Source: Tenodera sinensis (Eukaryota; Arthropoda; Insecta; Mantodea; Mantidae). Taken from it: a DNA stretch of 64,000 nucleotides. This document shows positions 10,588-23,864 of this stretch, one piece after another. The stretch's first letter is position 1. The number at the start of each line of letters is the position of its first letter. The stretch covers positions 170,570,219 through 170,634,218 of the forward strand of contig CM060964.1 of assembly GCA_030765045.1 (NCBI GenBank). Reading direction: 5' to 3'. Both the position numbers and the translations under genes were made by a program. Under the pieces are notes generated by a model. That model was given only the letters and a program-made list of their open reading frames with translations. It was not told where the DNA came from and searched no databases.

Positions 10588-13500
10588 TTAAAAACTATCA
10601 ACCGCTGTTTTGTCGTCTGCTAAGACCTCTACAAGTCTGACAGGCAGCTGCAGAGAATCCCGAAGGTGCGCTAGAGAGCAACACTCTAGCAGCACATGGC
10701 GAACTGACAAAAGGTTGTCACACAGCGGACATAGAGGGGCAGGGTCCCTTTTAAATAGGTAACCATGCGAAAAATTGCAGTGCCCTATTCTTAGCTGAGC
10801 CAAACTAACCTACTCTCGGTGAGATGTGCGACAGGAAGTTACCCAGTTAATCGGAAGTTCTTTCACTTCTCTAGGCTTATTACCGCGGAGAGCTGATCAC
10901 TCTTCGTGCCAGGACGACAGCACCGCTCTCCGCACTTCAAGCCTAAAGTCTTCCGAAGTAACACGTGAGATGGTAATACTGGCTTCTGTAGTTGCCGTCT
11001 TTGCTGCTAAATCTGCCATTTCATTCCCCGGAAAACCTACGTGACCAGGAATCCATGCACACACCACGTCAACGCCAGAAGCATGGAAAACATGGAGGAT
11101 ATCCTGGATACGTTGTACAATAGGGTGGCGGTTGTACAACTGACAAAGGCTCTGTAGTGCACTAAGGGAATCACTCAAAATCAGGCAGGCAGTCACCTAA
11201 TTTACGACGGCGAACATACAAAACGGCTCAATAAATTGCATAAACCTCTGCAGTAAAAATGGGCGTGCTATTTGGAAAACAATGTATACGGTTCGGTTCC
11301 ATAAACATAAGCACATTCAACACCGTTGGTGCTCTTTGACCCATCGTTGTAAATATATCGACGGTCAGTGTAGCCTGACAAAAATTCTAAAAAACACGTG
11401 CAGATACTTGAAATAGGCATCGTGGACTTCTGGTGTACGGTCATCCCGAGATCTACATGGGGCGTGCCAGATAGCCAAGGGGGGTAAAGCCTCTCGCCCT
11501 TGGCGAACATCTTAGGCAGTTCCACTCCAAGCTTCATTAGAAGAACTTGGAAACGAAACCCCGCAGGCTTAGGACTAAGGGTGCTATTCCTATACCGTTC
11601 TCTTAGCGTGCTGGTGAAAAAAGAAGCGAACGTTGGGTGCTTAGGCATACATCTAAGCGCACAACCATAATTTGCCAAGTGAAACTCACGCAGATATTGT
11701 AGAGGAGGTTCTGCGGACTCAGCATAAAGGCTCACCACTGGGCTTCTAGGAAAAGCTCCTATTGCAATGCCCCTATTGTGGACTGCGTCTAATCTTCTCA
11801 GCACAGATGGTCGTGCTGACGAATAAACAATACACCCATAGTCTAGCCCGCCTCGGTAAGGGTAAGGTTTTTTCTGAGGTTTTCCCTACCCTGAGAAGAC
11901 GAATGTCGGGTAACTTAAAGCTCCATGGACCTCGGGCTCATTTGAGCATCATTTCACCCATTTCATTTCATTCATTCGTCCGATATGACACAATGTTGGA
12001 GGACGTTATTTAAAAAAAAAAAAAAAAGCATAGTCTAGCTTGGATCGGATGAGTGCGCGATAGATTCGCAACAAAATTGTCGGATCCGCTCCACACGATT
12101 TGCCATTCAGTACTCACATGATGTTTAGGGAACGGTCACATCATGCTCTTAGCTGTGCAATATGCGATGACCAACTAAGCTTTCTGTCCAAGATCAAACA
12201 CAGGAAGCGCGTCTCATCTGCGAAGGGAAGTAAATCTGGACCGAAACGGAGCGAAGGTGGTAATCGTCTCCTACGACGCCAGAAATTAACGCAGATTGAC
12301 TTCTCAGTTGAGAAACGGAAGCCGTTTTTGACGCTCCATTCTCTAAGGTTGTCCAAACATTGCTGCAGGCGCCGTTGTAAGAACGCTGTGCACTGAGAAG
12401 TGCAATAGACAGCGAAGTCGTCTACGAATAGGCATGATGAAACTCCAGGTGGACCATATTTCCAAATGGAGTTAATTGCTATAGTAAACAACATGATACT
12501 TAGCACCTAACCCTGAGGTACTCCCTCCTCCTGAACAAAAGAATTAGAAAAAACCGAGCCGACCCTTACTTGGAAAAAGCGGTTCTTCATAAACTCCTGC
12601 ATGAACAGTGGTAGGCGTCCACGTATGTTCCAGGCATACAGGGAACGTAGAATCCCTGCTCGCCAGCACGTATCATAAGCCTTCTCAAGATCGAAAAATA
12701 TGCCAACGGTTTGACAGTTCTTCATAAAGCCATCCATTATGTGTGTCGATATTGACACAAGATGGTCAACAGTTGAACGGCTTCGTCGAAAACCACACTG
12801 GACGTTAGTAGGTTACGACTTTCTAACCACCATACCAATCGTCCATTGATCATACGTTCCATCACCTTGCAAACGCAACTGGTGAGGGAAATAGGACGAT
12901 AGCTGGAGGGAAGATGACAGTTCTTTCTAGCCTTCAAGATGGGAATAACGGTGGCCTCTCGCCAATTTTCTGGGAGTATACTGTCAACCCAAACACTATT
13001 ATAGACCTTGAGCAGGAATGCCTTACCTTCAGGAGAGAGCTGTTGTAACATTTGTACATGAATACTGTCCAGTCCTGGTGCTGATAATTGCAAAGAATGA
13101 AGAGAATGTTCTAGCTCCGCCATGGTGAAAAGGCGATTGTAATCTTCTACATTTCTAGATCAAAATGCGAAACCTTGAGATTCCACCTGAGTTTTAGTTG
13201 GAAGGAACTCAGGGGAGTAGTTCTCCGAGCTGGACATTTGAGCGAAAGCGCTGCCAAATGTATTCCCCACTTCGAATGGATCAACAACAGCTCCTGAGGC
13301 TGTTCTCAGACCTGCTGTTGGTGCATGGGTCAATTGCCCAGCAACACGCCTTAACCTATCCCACACAACTGAGGATGGTGTGTGTTGGTTAAATGAAGCT
13401 ACTAATTTGCTCCAAGATGATTTTCTGCTATCCTTAATTTCTTGTCTGCACCTGACGCGCATTTTCTTATATTGGATTAGGTTCTCCAAAGTAGGGTGAC

Positions 13501-14412
13501 GTTGGAAAACCCTAGAAGCACTCCTTCGAGCATGAATGGCACTCTGACATTCTTCATCCACCAGGGGACGGGAAATCGACAGGGTTGTGTAGTCGACCAC
13601 GGAATTGATTGTTCAGCAGCAGAGAGAATTGTCTCCGTGAGATGCTGTGCCAAATCATTCACCGAATCATGCTTGTACGTAAAGACAGCCAACTGGGTGT
13701 AATGGTTCCAGTTGGCATGGTCCAAACTCCATCTGGGGATATGTGTGGAACATGTATCTTGCGTCAAGAGACTAATAAAACATGGGAAGTGGTCACTAGG
13801 GTGTAAATCAGAGATGACATTCCATTGTAAGGAGACTTCCAACTGAGGTGAACAAACTGCAAGATCAAGGTGCGAGAAGCTTTTGTAGGAGTCAGAAATG
13901 AATGTAGGCTCTCCAGTGTTGAGGAGAGCTAGGTTATAACTGTCCAAGAAATCGGCAATGAGCGTACCTCTCGCACAAGCGTGACTTGAACCCCAAAGTG
14001 GGTGATGCGCATTGAAGTCTCCCACCAACAAAAACGATGTTGGCAACTGGGAAACTAGATCTTCTAAATCAATGTGCGAGAAGTCATGGGACGGAGGCAA
14101 ATATAGATTACAGATGGTGAAATGGATATTTGGCAGTTTAATCCATACAGCAACTGATTGTATATCAGAGTGCAATGGTAGAGTTTGCGTATATACGTCA
14201 TCTCTGACAAGCATAATAGGGCCGCCATGTGCCGGAACACCGTCTTCTGGTGTGACGTCACACCGTACAGGGCTGTATCGCCTTAGATGGAAAGCGTCTT
14301 GAGGACGCAGCTTAGTCTCTTGCAAACATGCGACCAGAGGTTCGTTTTCTTTGAGCAAAAGCTCAAGTTCTGAACTTCTAATGCCACGTATGTTCCATTG
14401 TAGGATAGCCAT
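10588..14412 (-). pseudogene. LINE 1 ORF2: endonuclease, reverse transcriptase and RNase H, multiply broken
   Basis: The ATG at 14412 starts an APE-type endonuclease: QWNIRG, LQETKL, LVGDFNAHHPLWGS and SDHFP, open for 311 residues. A frameshift near 13560 leads to the linker (13600-13160). RT follows with SSYRPISLTS (13123-12737), FFDLEKAYDT (12758-12507), EEGVPQG followed by an in-frame TAG, and CLFVDDFAVY in place of the usual ADD box. After a SINE at 11848-12028, RNase H has YNDGSKS, FTAEVYAI, ILSDSLSAL and GNEMADLAAK, so the D-E-D-D set is present but spread over several frames. The end (10803-10588) has CPLCDNLLSVRHVLLEC, a zinc-finger-like C terminus. Dead by several frameshifts and stops. 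Confidence 0.85.
11848..12028 (+). mobile_element. SINE family A copy, internally deleted, inserted in LINE 1
   Basis: The insert is flanked by an 11-bp duplication, catagtctagc, at 11837-11847 and 12029-12039. It starts ccgcctcgg, ends in about 17 A, and matches the SINE at 18686-18950 except that most of the tRNA-like head, with both promoter boxes, is missing. Removing insert and one repeat rejoins the LINE frame (RSKLDY to GCIVYSSARP). Without the boxes this copy could not be transcribed by RNA polymerase III. Confidence 0.85.
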
Positions 14413-14455
14413 ATTGCATTGTATATGGGATAGGAAATTCCAAGGTAACTCTTCA

Positions 14456-15953
14456 TTACTTTGGAGTAGGCAGTTGTCTAATTAATTTTGCCATTTTCTT
14501 CTCTGTTGCGCTTACAGTTTTATCAGACGCTTTTTTGCACCTCTTTTCCACTGGGGGTCTCCCAGTGTGGGCAGATTCTAGCTCCATGTCCTCTGCCGAG
14601 GACGTCCATGTTCCCATACTGAATTTTGGTTCGAGAGCTTCGAGCCGATTGGACACGGAGACCGGCAAAGATGAAATACGCCAGTTGGAGTCCACCCCTG
14701 AAGATTCCCCAGAAGAGGATATTCGACATCTTCGAGGAGATGTTCGTGGACTCTTACATCCCTTCGATGTACTGGGATTGGACATACTATTTTCCTTGAA
14801 GTCGGTCCTTGTACAACTCTTTTTAAACTTGATCAGTGAGGCATCATTACTTACGGGCTTGCTAGTTTTTTGTGCTGATCTTGATGCTTTTGATGGTGAT
14901 GTAACGCTGATGTTCTTTGCACTTGCAGACCTTGTAGACGTTGACTTTGGCACAGATATGCGTGCCGATGTAGAAGGCTTTGGAATTGAGCTATGGGCTG
15001 TGAGTGTCTTTTCTAATATTGTTGCCCCATTTATATCGCTGGTTTGTGTTGCGATTTCTTGTCTCGTCTCGGTTTAGCTACAACTGAGCTAAAGGTACCG
15101 GAGCTTGGAACAGAGAGTTGGCCCATACGCAAGAGCTTCCGGGCCTCTGAGAAGGGCACCTTCTCTCTAACCCGTATCTCTTGGATCGCTCTTTCCTCTA
15201 CAAAATGGGGGCAATCTTGGGAACTGGATGGATGTTCACCTTTGCAGTTCACGCATGACGGCGCTGAATTACAATCACCATCGTGTAATGCATCCCCACA
15301 CTTATTGCAAGTAGGTAGTCCCTTGCAAAACTCGCTTGTATGTCCAAAGCGCTGGCACTTGAAACATCTGAGCGGGTTCGGGATGAAAGGCCTAACTTCG
15401 ATGGACTCATACCCTGCCTTAATCCTTTGCGGGAGATTACCCGATCAAAGGTCAGGAACAGGGTACGTGTTGACTTCAGTTCACCACCCTCTTTGCGCTG
15501 AATCCGGTAAATGTTAGTAACGCCTTGTTCCAAAAGATTTTCCTGAATCTCCTCATTGCTTAGATCATCCAATGCACGGGTGTTTATCACACCGCGGGAG
15601 GAGTTCAAAGTTCTGTGCATCTCAACACTGACAGGATAACTTGCTAGCATATTCGCTTTCAGTATTTAGCTGCCTGGGTGGATGAATGTGTTTCAACCAG
15701 CAGCGTGCCATTGCGAGATCTAGTGCATGACTTTACTGGACCAGCAATGTTATCCAGGCCCTTTTGAATGGTAAAGGGGCTCACCGATAGTAATTTTTTT
15801 CCCTTCCTCTTTTCTAGTAATAACTAAGTAGCGAGGACTACAACACTTGACTACTTCTTTTCCACTTCCTTTGCTGTTTTTGTTGTTTGGAGTTTTTGGA
15901 ATCATGGCGATGATATCCTCCACTATTGCAAATGTCTCCGATGGCATGCTCAC
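14456..15953 (-). pseudogene. LINE 1 ORF1: nucleic-acid binding protein with three CCHC zinc knuckles, frameshifted
   Basis: ORF1 proteins of this LINE type bind the element RNA. Pieces in order: MSMPSETFAIVEDIIAMIP from 15953; a middle piece from 15650 with NEEIQENLLEQGVTNIYRI; then, after a frameshift near 15445, three knuckles, CFKCQRFGHTSEFC, CNKCGDALHDGDC and CVNCKGEHPSSSQDC (about 15375-15215); then KVPFSEARKLL to a stop at 15031. A further frame from 14953 to 14456 is serine- and lysine-rich and probably disordered. At least three frame breaks separate the pieces. The stop at 14456 lies 44 bp before the ORF2 start. Confidence 0.8.
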
Positions 15954-16874
15954 ATCCTGGGCGCCACCCCGGCTTAGGTGAGAGTCCTGGCCTGGACCTT
16001 GCTCACCCTAGGGTCTCACCTCCCAATGTATAGACAGAGGGACCCAATCGCCTTCAGGAGTGGATCAGCTCATGCAATGGCCCCTCCCCGGGACTGACCT
16101 TTATTAGCGGATACGCACACAGATTCTACATGATAACCGGGGGGCTGGGACTTAGGGAGTTACCCAGTCACCCCTTGCGTCAAACCATCCTCCTACAACC
16201 CGCGTGTAGGTTATCCATCAGACTGTGTACAGGGAGGTATCAGGTGGGAGGTCAAACACAAAAGTGGACCAAAGTTGATTGGGCGTTTGGCAGGTGCCCT
16301 CTCACCTCTTAGAGGAACCCAATCGGGAGTATGGCTCGGGGCCCAGGGTACTCCAAACCCGCACCTACCATAGTAGGACCCCCTGGGGGAGTTTGATTTC
16401 GGAGTCCTCTTCTCCTAGATGAGTTGTCGAGCAAGACTACCGAGTCTCATCCACCCATTTTGGAATGCTCTTTGCTTCCCCTCACCTCTTGCCTACCTGT
16501 AGTCAAAAATGGAACAGTAGGCCGTCTGGATCAGGTACTGAGCCCTTCCGCCACGTCAAGGCGACATTCCTTCAGAGGGGACCTGGAATATAGTCACTAA
16601 GGAATGTGAGAATGAGAATTATGACGAATATGTGAACTTTTATGACATTAGTGTTGTAAAACACTAAAATTGGGTTAGTGGTGATTATAAGTATTATGTT
16701 TCTTTGTATATGTGTGAATTCACTCGTGCTGCTGTAACCATAAAAAAGTACATATTTTATTTTTCTGAATATAAACAAAATGCATAGTTAAATGTCTTGA
16801 TGGGATGTCATGGCAAAATTATTAGCGGCTTCTTAAAATCCACCAGCAGATTTCCCATGAGGGCATATGAAACC

Positions 16875-17296
16875 GTCCTTTCCATCCTGTGAATGTTGAA
16901 GGGTGTATCATAGTAGCAAGTCTTTATCAAGTATATGTGTGAAATATGGGTAAACATTGCTTAGTAACAGAAAATATGTTTTCTGGTGTAATGAAAAATA
17001 CGTATTACTGTGACGATGTCCGCACAAATGTGTCAGTTTACAGGCAGAATAATGCTTTGGGTGCTGAAGATTGAAAAAGGAGCCACTTTGTAGGATTTGC
17101 AGGCTGTGTGCCGTATCTTCGATCTAGAAATAGGAACACCAGAAATCCAGCTGTACACAAATTTGAAATAGACACAAAATCCCCCTATCAGAATTGGTGT
17201 TATGTTTTGGAGTAGCAAATAAAAGTAAAAAAAAAAAAATATCACATGATTAATTGATGGACAGATTTGTGAAGGGAGGGAGAAGTTTGGTGTAAT
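16875..17296. repeat. Unknown dispersed repeat, copy 2
   Basis: A direct copy of 6205-6626, beginning tcctgtgaatgttgaag and ending gaagtttggtgtaat, with the same total length. It differs by scattered substitutions and small indels, including an A run at 17228-17240. The flanks are unrelated to those of copy 1 as far as I can see. Family unknown. Confidence 0.75.
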
Positions 17297-17299
17297 GTG

Positions 17300-18669
17300 C
17301 ATTTTAAGTGCCAACATAACCATCTTGTCATGCCAAATATTGGAAACCCCTTTTTTCTTTTTGAGGAATAAAAATATAAAACTGAGTAACTGCAGCTTTT
17401 GAGTGTAGCACTGCTTGGATACCAACAATCTGGACATAGATACATTCTAGGCATCTAGATTTGTGACCAGTGATTCATTCAAAGCACTAAAAATCACAGC
17501 TTGCTTAAACTCATGTGCATCATTCTCATTTGGTACATGCACATTATACTTTTCTTCAGGTACATTTCCTGTCTGAATGATATACTAAAATCACACTAAT
17601 TTTATCGGAATATATTAATTGGTATTTTGTTTTCATGCACCACATATGAAAAAGTTTTCCTTTGTAGTGGAGGTACTTGCTTCTCACACTACTTACAGCA
17701 TGACAGTGACCTGAAATGTTCACCTATAAAAATCCTTGAGCTGGAAGATTTGCAATAGGACTTGGAATTTCTTGAATAGTATAACCATTTTGACACAGTG
17801 TCTTTTTTAGCTTTGACTCTACCCCTTCTTTCTTCATATCTAATCTACTTCTGTCCTGTATTCACTGATACTACATTGTTTTAATTCAGGTATTGAACAT
17901 ATCTGTATTTACTATTACTATAAACTCTTTATTTTTAATACCGTCACTTCTCGGCAGGAAGTAGTCAAGAGCAAATTTCTTCCTTATGCTGGTGGATCAT
18001 GTACTACTTTCTTCTTTTTAGTGTACCTAAAATTTACCAATCCTTTCATGCTTGCTTTCTTCTCATTTCAAATTCCTCAATATATTTAAAATATTTTTTC
18101 TAGCAATTCACACATTCCTTTTCATAAATAGCTACTTTCTATGGCTTTCTGCTAATAAGAGCAATTCTCAAGCAGCATTTCTCTCTCCGTGTGTTACATT
18201 TCAATAAACGAAGACCTTAGCTACCAGAAACTTACATAATTTTTGCTGGAAGAAGTAACTGAGCATCTACGATCACCTATGACTGTTTAGTGTATTAGGG
18301 TTGGCAGTATGAATCCCACCATACTATTGGCTTCCACCCTGCTGGCTACCACGCCCTTCAAAATTGTGAGCATATGTGTGACTCAGTACTATGTGTATCT
18401 AATTAAATAGTAATACATCCTCATGATTTCAGAGGCTATTTATGAACCAAACAACATTTCTTGTTGAGAACACATAAAGCAGTATTTTCCTATCTGTAGT
18501 ATTTAGACTTGAAATTAATTTTCATCTGCTTCTACCTTTTTTCTCATTTCTCAGGTTTGATTAGGTTGTATTTCCTTCCATTTCCTTGAAGGTTTCTGTA
18601 ATGGTAATATCTTCCATTAGCTTGGAATTAAGAGCTATTATTTACTTCAAGATTGGAGTCCAGGGTGTT
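17300..18669. other. AT-rich DNA, no gene recognised
   Basis: Frames are short and without known motifs. No transposon ends or tRNA-like boxes found. Confidence 0.4.
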
Positions 18670-18685
18670 CCAATTAAGCATTGTT

Positions 18686-18950
18686 GGTTTTTTTTTTTTT
18701 TTTTTTTGAATTAACGTCCTCCAACATTGTGTCATATCGGACGAATGAATGAAATGAAATGAAATGGGTGAAATGATGCTCAAATGAGCCCGAGGTCCAT
18801 GGAGCTTTAAGTTACTCGACATTCGTCTTCTCAGGGTAGGGAAAACCTCGGAAAAAAACCTTACCCGGGTAACTTACCCTAAGCGAGATTCGAACTCGCG
18901 ACCTCGTGAACGTGAGGCAGACACGCTAGCGATCACGCTACAGAGGCGGG
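18686..18950 (-). mobile_element. SINE family A, full-length tRNA-derived copy
   Basis: A 16-bp duplication, ccaattaagcattgtt, flanks it at 18670-18685 and 18951-18966. On the minus strand the head has a tRNA-like A box (tagcgtgatcgctagcgtg) and B box (gagttcgaatctcgc). The body follows, with gaagacgaatgtcgag and cctcgggctcatttgagc, then an A tail of about 20. Intact boxes, tail and clean duplication mark a fairly young retroposon, transcribed by RNA polymerase III and mobilised by a LINE. Confidence 0.9.
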
Positions 18951-18966
18951 CCAATTAAGCATTGTT

Positions 18967-20025
18967 TTGGCATCCTATGTTATAATCATCTTCCAGATCT
19001 ATTGCAGAGTTAAAATGAAGTTTAAGGTGTATGCAATTGATATATGCAGGGGCAGTAGTTGGAATTAATACCTTTTGTTTTATCATGTCTCCAATGATAA
19101 AATGATGCAGTGTTCATTTTCTAAGCAATTAACGTAATATACAAGGCACCATAATATAACATTTATCTAAGTATGTAAACCATTTTCAAATATATTGTTC
19201 ACATTTTAAACCTGGTTTAAAAACACTATGATAATGGAAGAGACAGATAGGGAAATAGCAGAAGGTGGAGGGGGGGAGGGGGGGGGGAACTGCCAGACTT
19301 CACTTAAAAGTGAATCTTGATTAACATTAAGTTAAAACAAAAATTGACTATTTTAAACTATACATGTCAATGAGAAGTCAAAGAAACGGAAAGAAGTTTT
19401 ATTTTGAATAAACAAATATATTACACTCTCTATAGTCAGTAATTTCTATAATCAGTATATGTATTTAGTCAGATTGTCGCATGACTCTCACTTAAATTAT
19501 TAATTTGGTTTAAGTTTTGTTAAACGATTTGTTGATAAGGGTAATATAATGCATATGCAGTTCATAAAAAGTCTTGTGTGTTATATTCCTATCGCTTTCT
19601 CAACCCACTATGATTTATTTATATGTAATCTCTACCAACTATTCTTATAAAGACATTTTCTATTTACTTCACGTTAAACAAGATGAATGTTTCCAGAAAT
19701 TGTTTCGTTACACATTTTGCTGTAGGTACAAGGGGGATATAACAGGAAACAGAACTGATAGTAAGATGTTCAAAAAGCACATCGTTTCATACTGGCCTTG
19801 GAATTACATTCCCCTTCCACAAACATTGCAAAAAACAATGCTAGTGACAGCGTTTAAAAAATGACTAAGTACTAAAAAATTCAAACCAATAACAAAAGGG
19901 ATCTTGGAAATGGCTGATGGCAAATAAATTCCGTGCTTTTAAGAGAGATACATTTTCCATGTAGTATGTTTGTAGCTATCTCAAAGATATTGGTTGACAA
20001 TTGTTCTTTTACACTAGCTATGTGT
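18967..20025. other. No gene recognised; G-rich run near 19268
   Basis: AT-rich DNA with a G-rich low-complexity run at about 19268-19288. The open frame at 19574-19864 has no recognisable domain and is probably chance. Confidence 0.35.
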
Positions 20026-20029
20026 AGGT

Positions 20030-20160
20030 CAAGGATTGGAAAGGTAGAATCAGACTGAGAAATTCAATGCCTTAGCCAGGATTTGAACCACAGATCAACC
20101 ATTCGTCGTGCTGCTCTAACCATTGAGCTACCATGGCAACATGCCAGCGTGACAAATTCC
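20030..20160 (-). mobile_element. SINE family B copy (tRNA-derived)
   Basis: On the minus strand it reads ccatggtagctcaatggtt (A box) and gtggttcaaatcctggc (B box), followed by the body ggcattgaattt, ctcagtctgattc. The same head and body occur at about 48363-48475. It is a SINE rather than a tRNA gene because the copies share the non-tRNA body and the tRNA fold is degraded. Confidence 0.65.
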
Positions 20161-20449
20161 CTAACTGGCATTTTTCCTGGTAAACCACAAGCAAGTCCCA
20201 AATTCATATGAGATAACATACTCTAATGAGGTGACTTAATATATGTAAGTGCTTAAAGTCCCAGATTTCATAGTTTAACCAACTATAAGGTCAATCAGTA
20301 GCAATAACCTGTTCATTCATACCAGCTGTAAGCAGGAAAAAGTTCGGAAAAGCAGAATATACCTTTCTAGCACTGCTCAAGGTCAAAGTTTACATACATG
20401 CCCCTAGCACACAGAGAACCTTAAGACATGTGCCATATACAACATGAAG

Positions 20450-22914
20450 GATCCGAAGGGGTTAATGACATTCAGTTTCTGGTAGTCAATGCAGAAGTGC
20501 AGATCTCCTTTTTCACTAGCACTACCGGAGAGGATCATGGTTTATCGGAATCCTCAGCATGTGCCTGGTCTTAATATCTGCTATCTGGTCATCTACATCC
20601 TTCTGCTTCGCTAGCGGGACATGGTGGGACAACTGCCTAATTAATTGAGCATTGCTGGTTTCGTTGTGATGCATCACTATCGTTACAGGCATAAGCACCT
20701 TCTGATAGGCTGAAGATGTCCTGCAATTCTGCGAGCAGAATAAGGTTCTGCTACTTCTCACTTGGTGATAGGTTCTCAGCCGCCTTCTCAACAAGGTTAC
20801 TCAGACGTCCATTCAGGCTCTTGCTGTTCAGTTGGTTCTCGCTGTCTCTGGTGGAGGTATTATGAAAGTGATCGGCTTATAACTTCTCATGCAGTTTCTA
20901 GTCCTGTTTGGTGGCATTAAAGACAAGTATGGTTTTCAGAGCAGGAAGCTGTGCCCTTGTGACAAATCCTATCTTGTTAGGTCCTCCGTCCAGAATCATG
21001 TTCCTTTTTAGGGGTTTCTGTGCAAGGAAGAGCCTCACTGACTGCAGTCTCTCTTCTGGATGGTTTTGCAGGATGTCAGTGTGAGCCAGGTTCAATATGA
21101 GGCACCTGACCTCCATCTTGACATCAAAGAACCAAAGAGTGTCCAGACTAATGGTAACTTACTCAGTGATTGCGGCAACAAATGCCCACATTTGTGGCTG
21201 CCAAGGGTCAACTCCAGATAAGTTTCCTTGGTCATGGTTCCACCTGAGTTAATTCATAGGTTGTAGCTCCTCACCGGCGTTCTCCTTGGTAGTCCCCACA
21301 CCACAAGTCTAACGATGTGAGGTCCTTGTGTCCACCAGTACTATACAGGGACTCTCCCAAATCCAGTGGTGTGCTACCACACCAACCTCACTATTCCGAG
21401 CCACAGTGTTCACTGTTAAGCAAGGGGAATATGATTATGGTGCCAACAAGCTTCTCTTCACATTGGCCCTTAGTAATTTTCAGATCTTGGACCAGGAAGT
21501 GCTCATAGTCTGCCCTTAGGTGTCCAGGGCTTTCCACAACTTTAGAACATGTCTCCCTCTCCCAGCTGTGACGGTTGCATTGTGTAATGCTTATTCACAG
21601 TCGTCGCAATTCTGGCCAGTACTTGGCTGATTATTCTAGGTGTCATCTTTGCCGCTTCATTGTGGAGGGCACTGTTGATAGTGTGTTCTGTCAGGAGCAG
21701 TTGTTGTTGTTGCTCTTCCCAGTCTCTTGCCTTGCTGATGAATGTCGGCTGCCTCTCCAGAAATATTCTGGTAGTAAATCTATCAAAGTTTCATGGTTGC
21801 ACTATTGCCTGCCGCTAGCCTAACAAGCGGTGAGCAGGCAATGTTCTCCATAGCGCCCCTCTCCAACAGGGAAGGTACTAAGGGTTTTGGATGCTTCCCC
21901 TTGCAGGGCACCTAAAAGCAATGTTGTCTTCTCCACCATCATCCATGTGTTGTGGGTAAATATAGCTTCAAACTGCTGCTAGAACAATGCCCACAACAAA
22001 GAGTTGTTAAATTCCAGAGACTTCACTATTTTTGTACTAACTGATTTAATAATCATGGGACCATCCAGAACTTCAGCACGGTTCTGGCTTGTAGTTTGCA
22101 GCGCATCTCCACCATGCAGTATCCATCATCATCTTGCTTTCCTTGGTCTGCTTATTCGTATACGCTATTGCAGTGTCTATTATTGTCTTGTTTTCCTTTG
22201 TCTGCTTGTCTAATTGTTTCTTGCAAATCTAGATGCTCTCTCACTCTAATGTCTGTTGTCAGTTTTCTTTCTTCTGCTGGTGTAACAGTTTTTCTTGCTG
22301 ATTTAGATACTCCACCACTGTAGTAATCTTTCCTCCACATCAGATCTGATTTATTTTGTCTCCTTAGTGATATCTTTCAGGTCTTCCACTGTTCCATCTT
22401 ATCTTACATTTTACAGTGGTAATGTCAGAACTGAGTTTGGATTTCATCTTCATTTCATTTTGCATATTCTCCAAAATACAATTTACTGTTATTTCTCTAT
22501 GTTATCTATTCCAGGTATTATATTCTTCAGTTCACTCTCCATTTTCTCCATCCCAGATTTAATTTCTGTCTCCATCTTCATCTTTGATTCCATTTTCATC
22601 TCCATCTTCTCCATTCTTTGTTTCATGGTATTGACTTCAATTTATTTTTAAGCATTTCCTCTATTGTTGCATATGAATCCCATGTCTGACACTGTGTAAG
22701 TTTGTCCAGTTTTCACTATCATATCGTTAAGTGCCAATTCACTAATATAATCTAGTTCAATTTTCCTTGCCACTTCACTTAGTTTTATCATTTCACTTCC
22801 TTCATGACACATAGAAGTGTAATGAAGTATACATGATGCAGCCTCTTCTTCAGGTGGTTCATGTGGTGGGTAGTCAGGCACAAGAGCTCTCTTGATCTCT
22901 CCAAGTAGCTGCAC
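20450..22914 (-). pseudogene. Decayed Ty3-like LTR retrotransposon, gag and RT start
   Basis: Minus-strand pieces, from high to low coordinates, are a gag-like frame (22914-22648, starting MQLLGEIKRALVPDYPPHEP), charged repeats near 22620-22150, and a frame at 21116-20898 (ILDGGPNKIGFV). The frame at 20794-20522 ends just before SSPVVLVKK, followed in another frame by HFCIDYQKLNVIN (about 20530-20460). The last two are the entry into a Ty3-type reverse transcriptase. The catalytic YxDD region, RNase H and integrase are absent. Heavily mutated; the RT start is the firm part and the gag assignment is an inference. Confidence 0.5.
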
Positions 22915-23864
22915 TCATGTCACATCGTCACAACCTCACTTGGAGAATCCACTAAATAGCTGGCAATTTGCCACACTAGAAATGCACCCACTGATTTATC
23001 AACTTGTTTGTATAGCTACTGAAATTTTCCAGGGACTTGCAGATTATTTGGTTGGTAGGGAAAAGAGAAACTTGCAGAAGATTCTGCTTATCTCTCCATA
23101 CTGCTTCTGGTGAATCTTCCTGGTCATTTCTTTTTGTGAATTAATTACCTCTTAATTACAAGTAATTGTTTTAAAAGTTTTTGGAAGCAGAAACTTCCCA
23201 ACTGCAATCTTGCTGTGACAAAGGTATGTTCCACTGCTAAAAGAAACAGTGGATCAAGATCAAGAAATGTGTAGAGAGTTGAAGGATCACCCAGTTGTAA
23301 CACTACGATGAGACCACTGACAGATGAGTAGGGCTGTTTTCATTGCATTGTTTAGGGCTGTACTTAAAGCTGCTATCGATGCATCAAAGGTGCACATATG
23401 CACATATGCTGGAAAATATGTTACCAGTTCATCATAGACGATGTCCAGAAACATGAAGTACAATCTAAAAATGTAATCACCATTGCCACTGATGGTGCGT
23501 ATTTTATGGTAAAGTGTTTGCAAACATAAAGAGGACGATTTCCAACAAAGTTGTTCATGTTGAATGTTGGACACACAAACTAGATCTTCAAGCTGCAATG
23601 TGGCCAGAAACTATACAGACTTGATGAATGTATTGTAAAAGCAAAATATGTTTTCCTCAATACAAGTGAAAGCATAAATATGTGAAGTTTCTTCAAAATA
23701 AGTACAGTGATGAGAAAAAAAAAAATGTTTCCTTCTCCAGTAGTAACCAGATGAAATATGTGGGTCACCACTGTGGTGTATCTGTCAGAATATTTACTGG
23801 ATTTAGTTGAATACTTTAAAACAGTTGACAGTGGCACTGATAGTGTAAATTACTTTCAGAAATT

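Larger units (their letters stand above)
10330..16595 (-). mobile_element. Near full-length non-LTR retrotransposon (LINE 1 of this window)
   Basis: In minus-strand order this holds a GC-richer leader (about 16595-15960), ORF1 with zinc knuckles, ORF2 with endonuclease, RT and RNase H, then an A-rich 3' untranslated region. The 3' end carries a 9-bp perfect stem, aagggcgct with agcgccctt, at 10362-10398. A SINE is inserted in ORF2 at 11848-12028. The architecture fits the Jockey superfamily or I group with RNase H; I cannot fix the clade. The exact ends are estimates. Confidence 0.85.

Noticed and set aside
12100..12396. 98-codon + strand frame
   Set aside because: Antisense shadow of the LINE 1 RT region.
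14535..15077. 180-codon + strand frame
   Set aside because: It is the antisense of LINE 1 ORF1 (serine-rich and zinc-knuckle parts).
19268..19288. G-rich run as a possible quadruplex or regulatory site
   Set aside because: A single low-complexity run without context; similar homopolymers (5251-5280 A, 53528 G) also occur and need no function.
22367..22651. 94-codon + strand frame rich in I, F and S
   Set aside because: Antisense to a charged gag-like stretch of the Ty3-like remnant; composition only.
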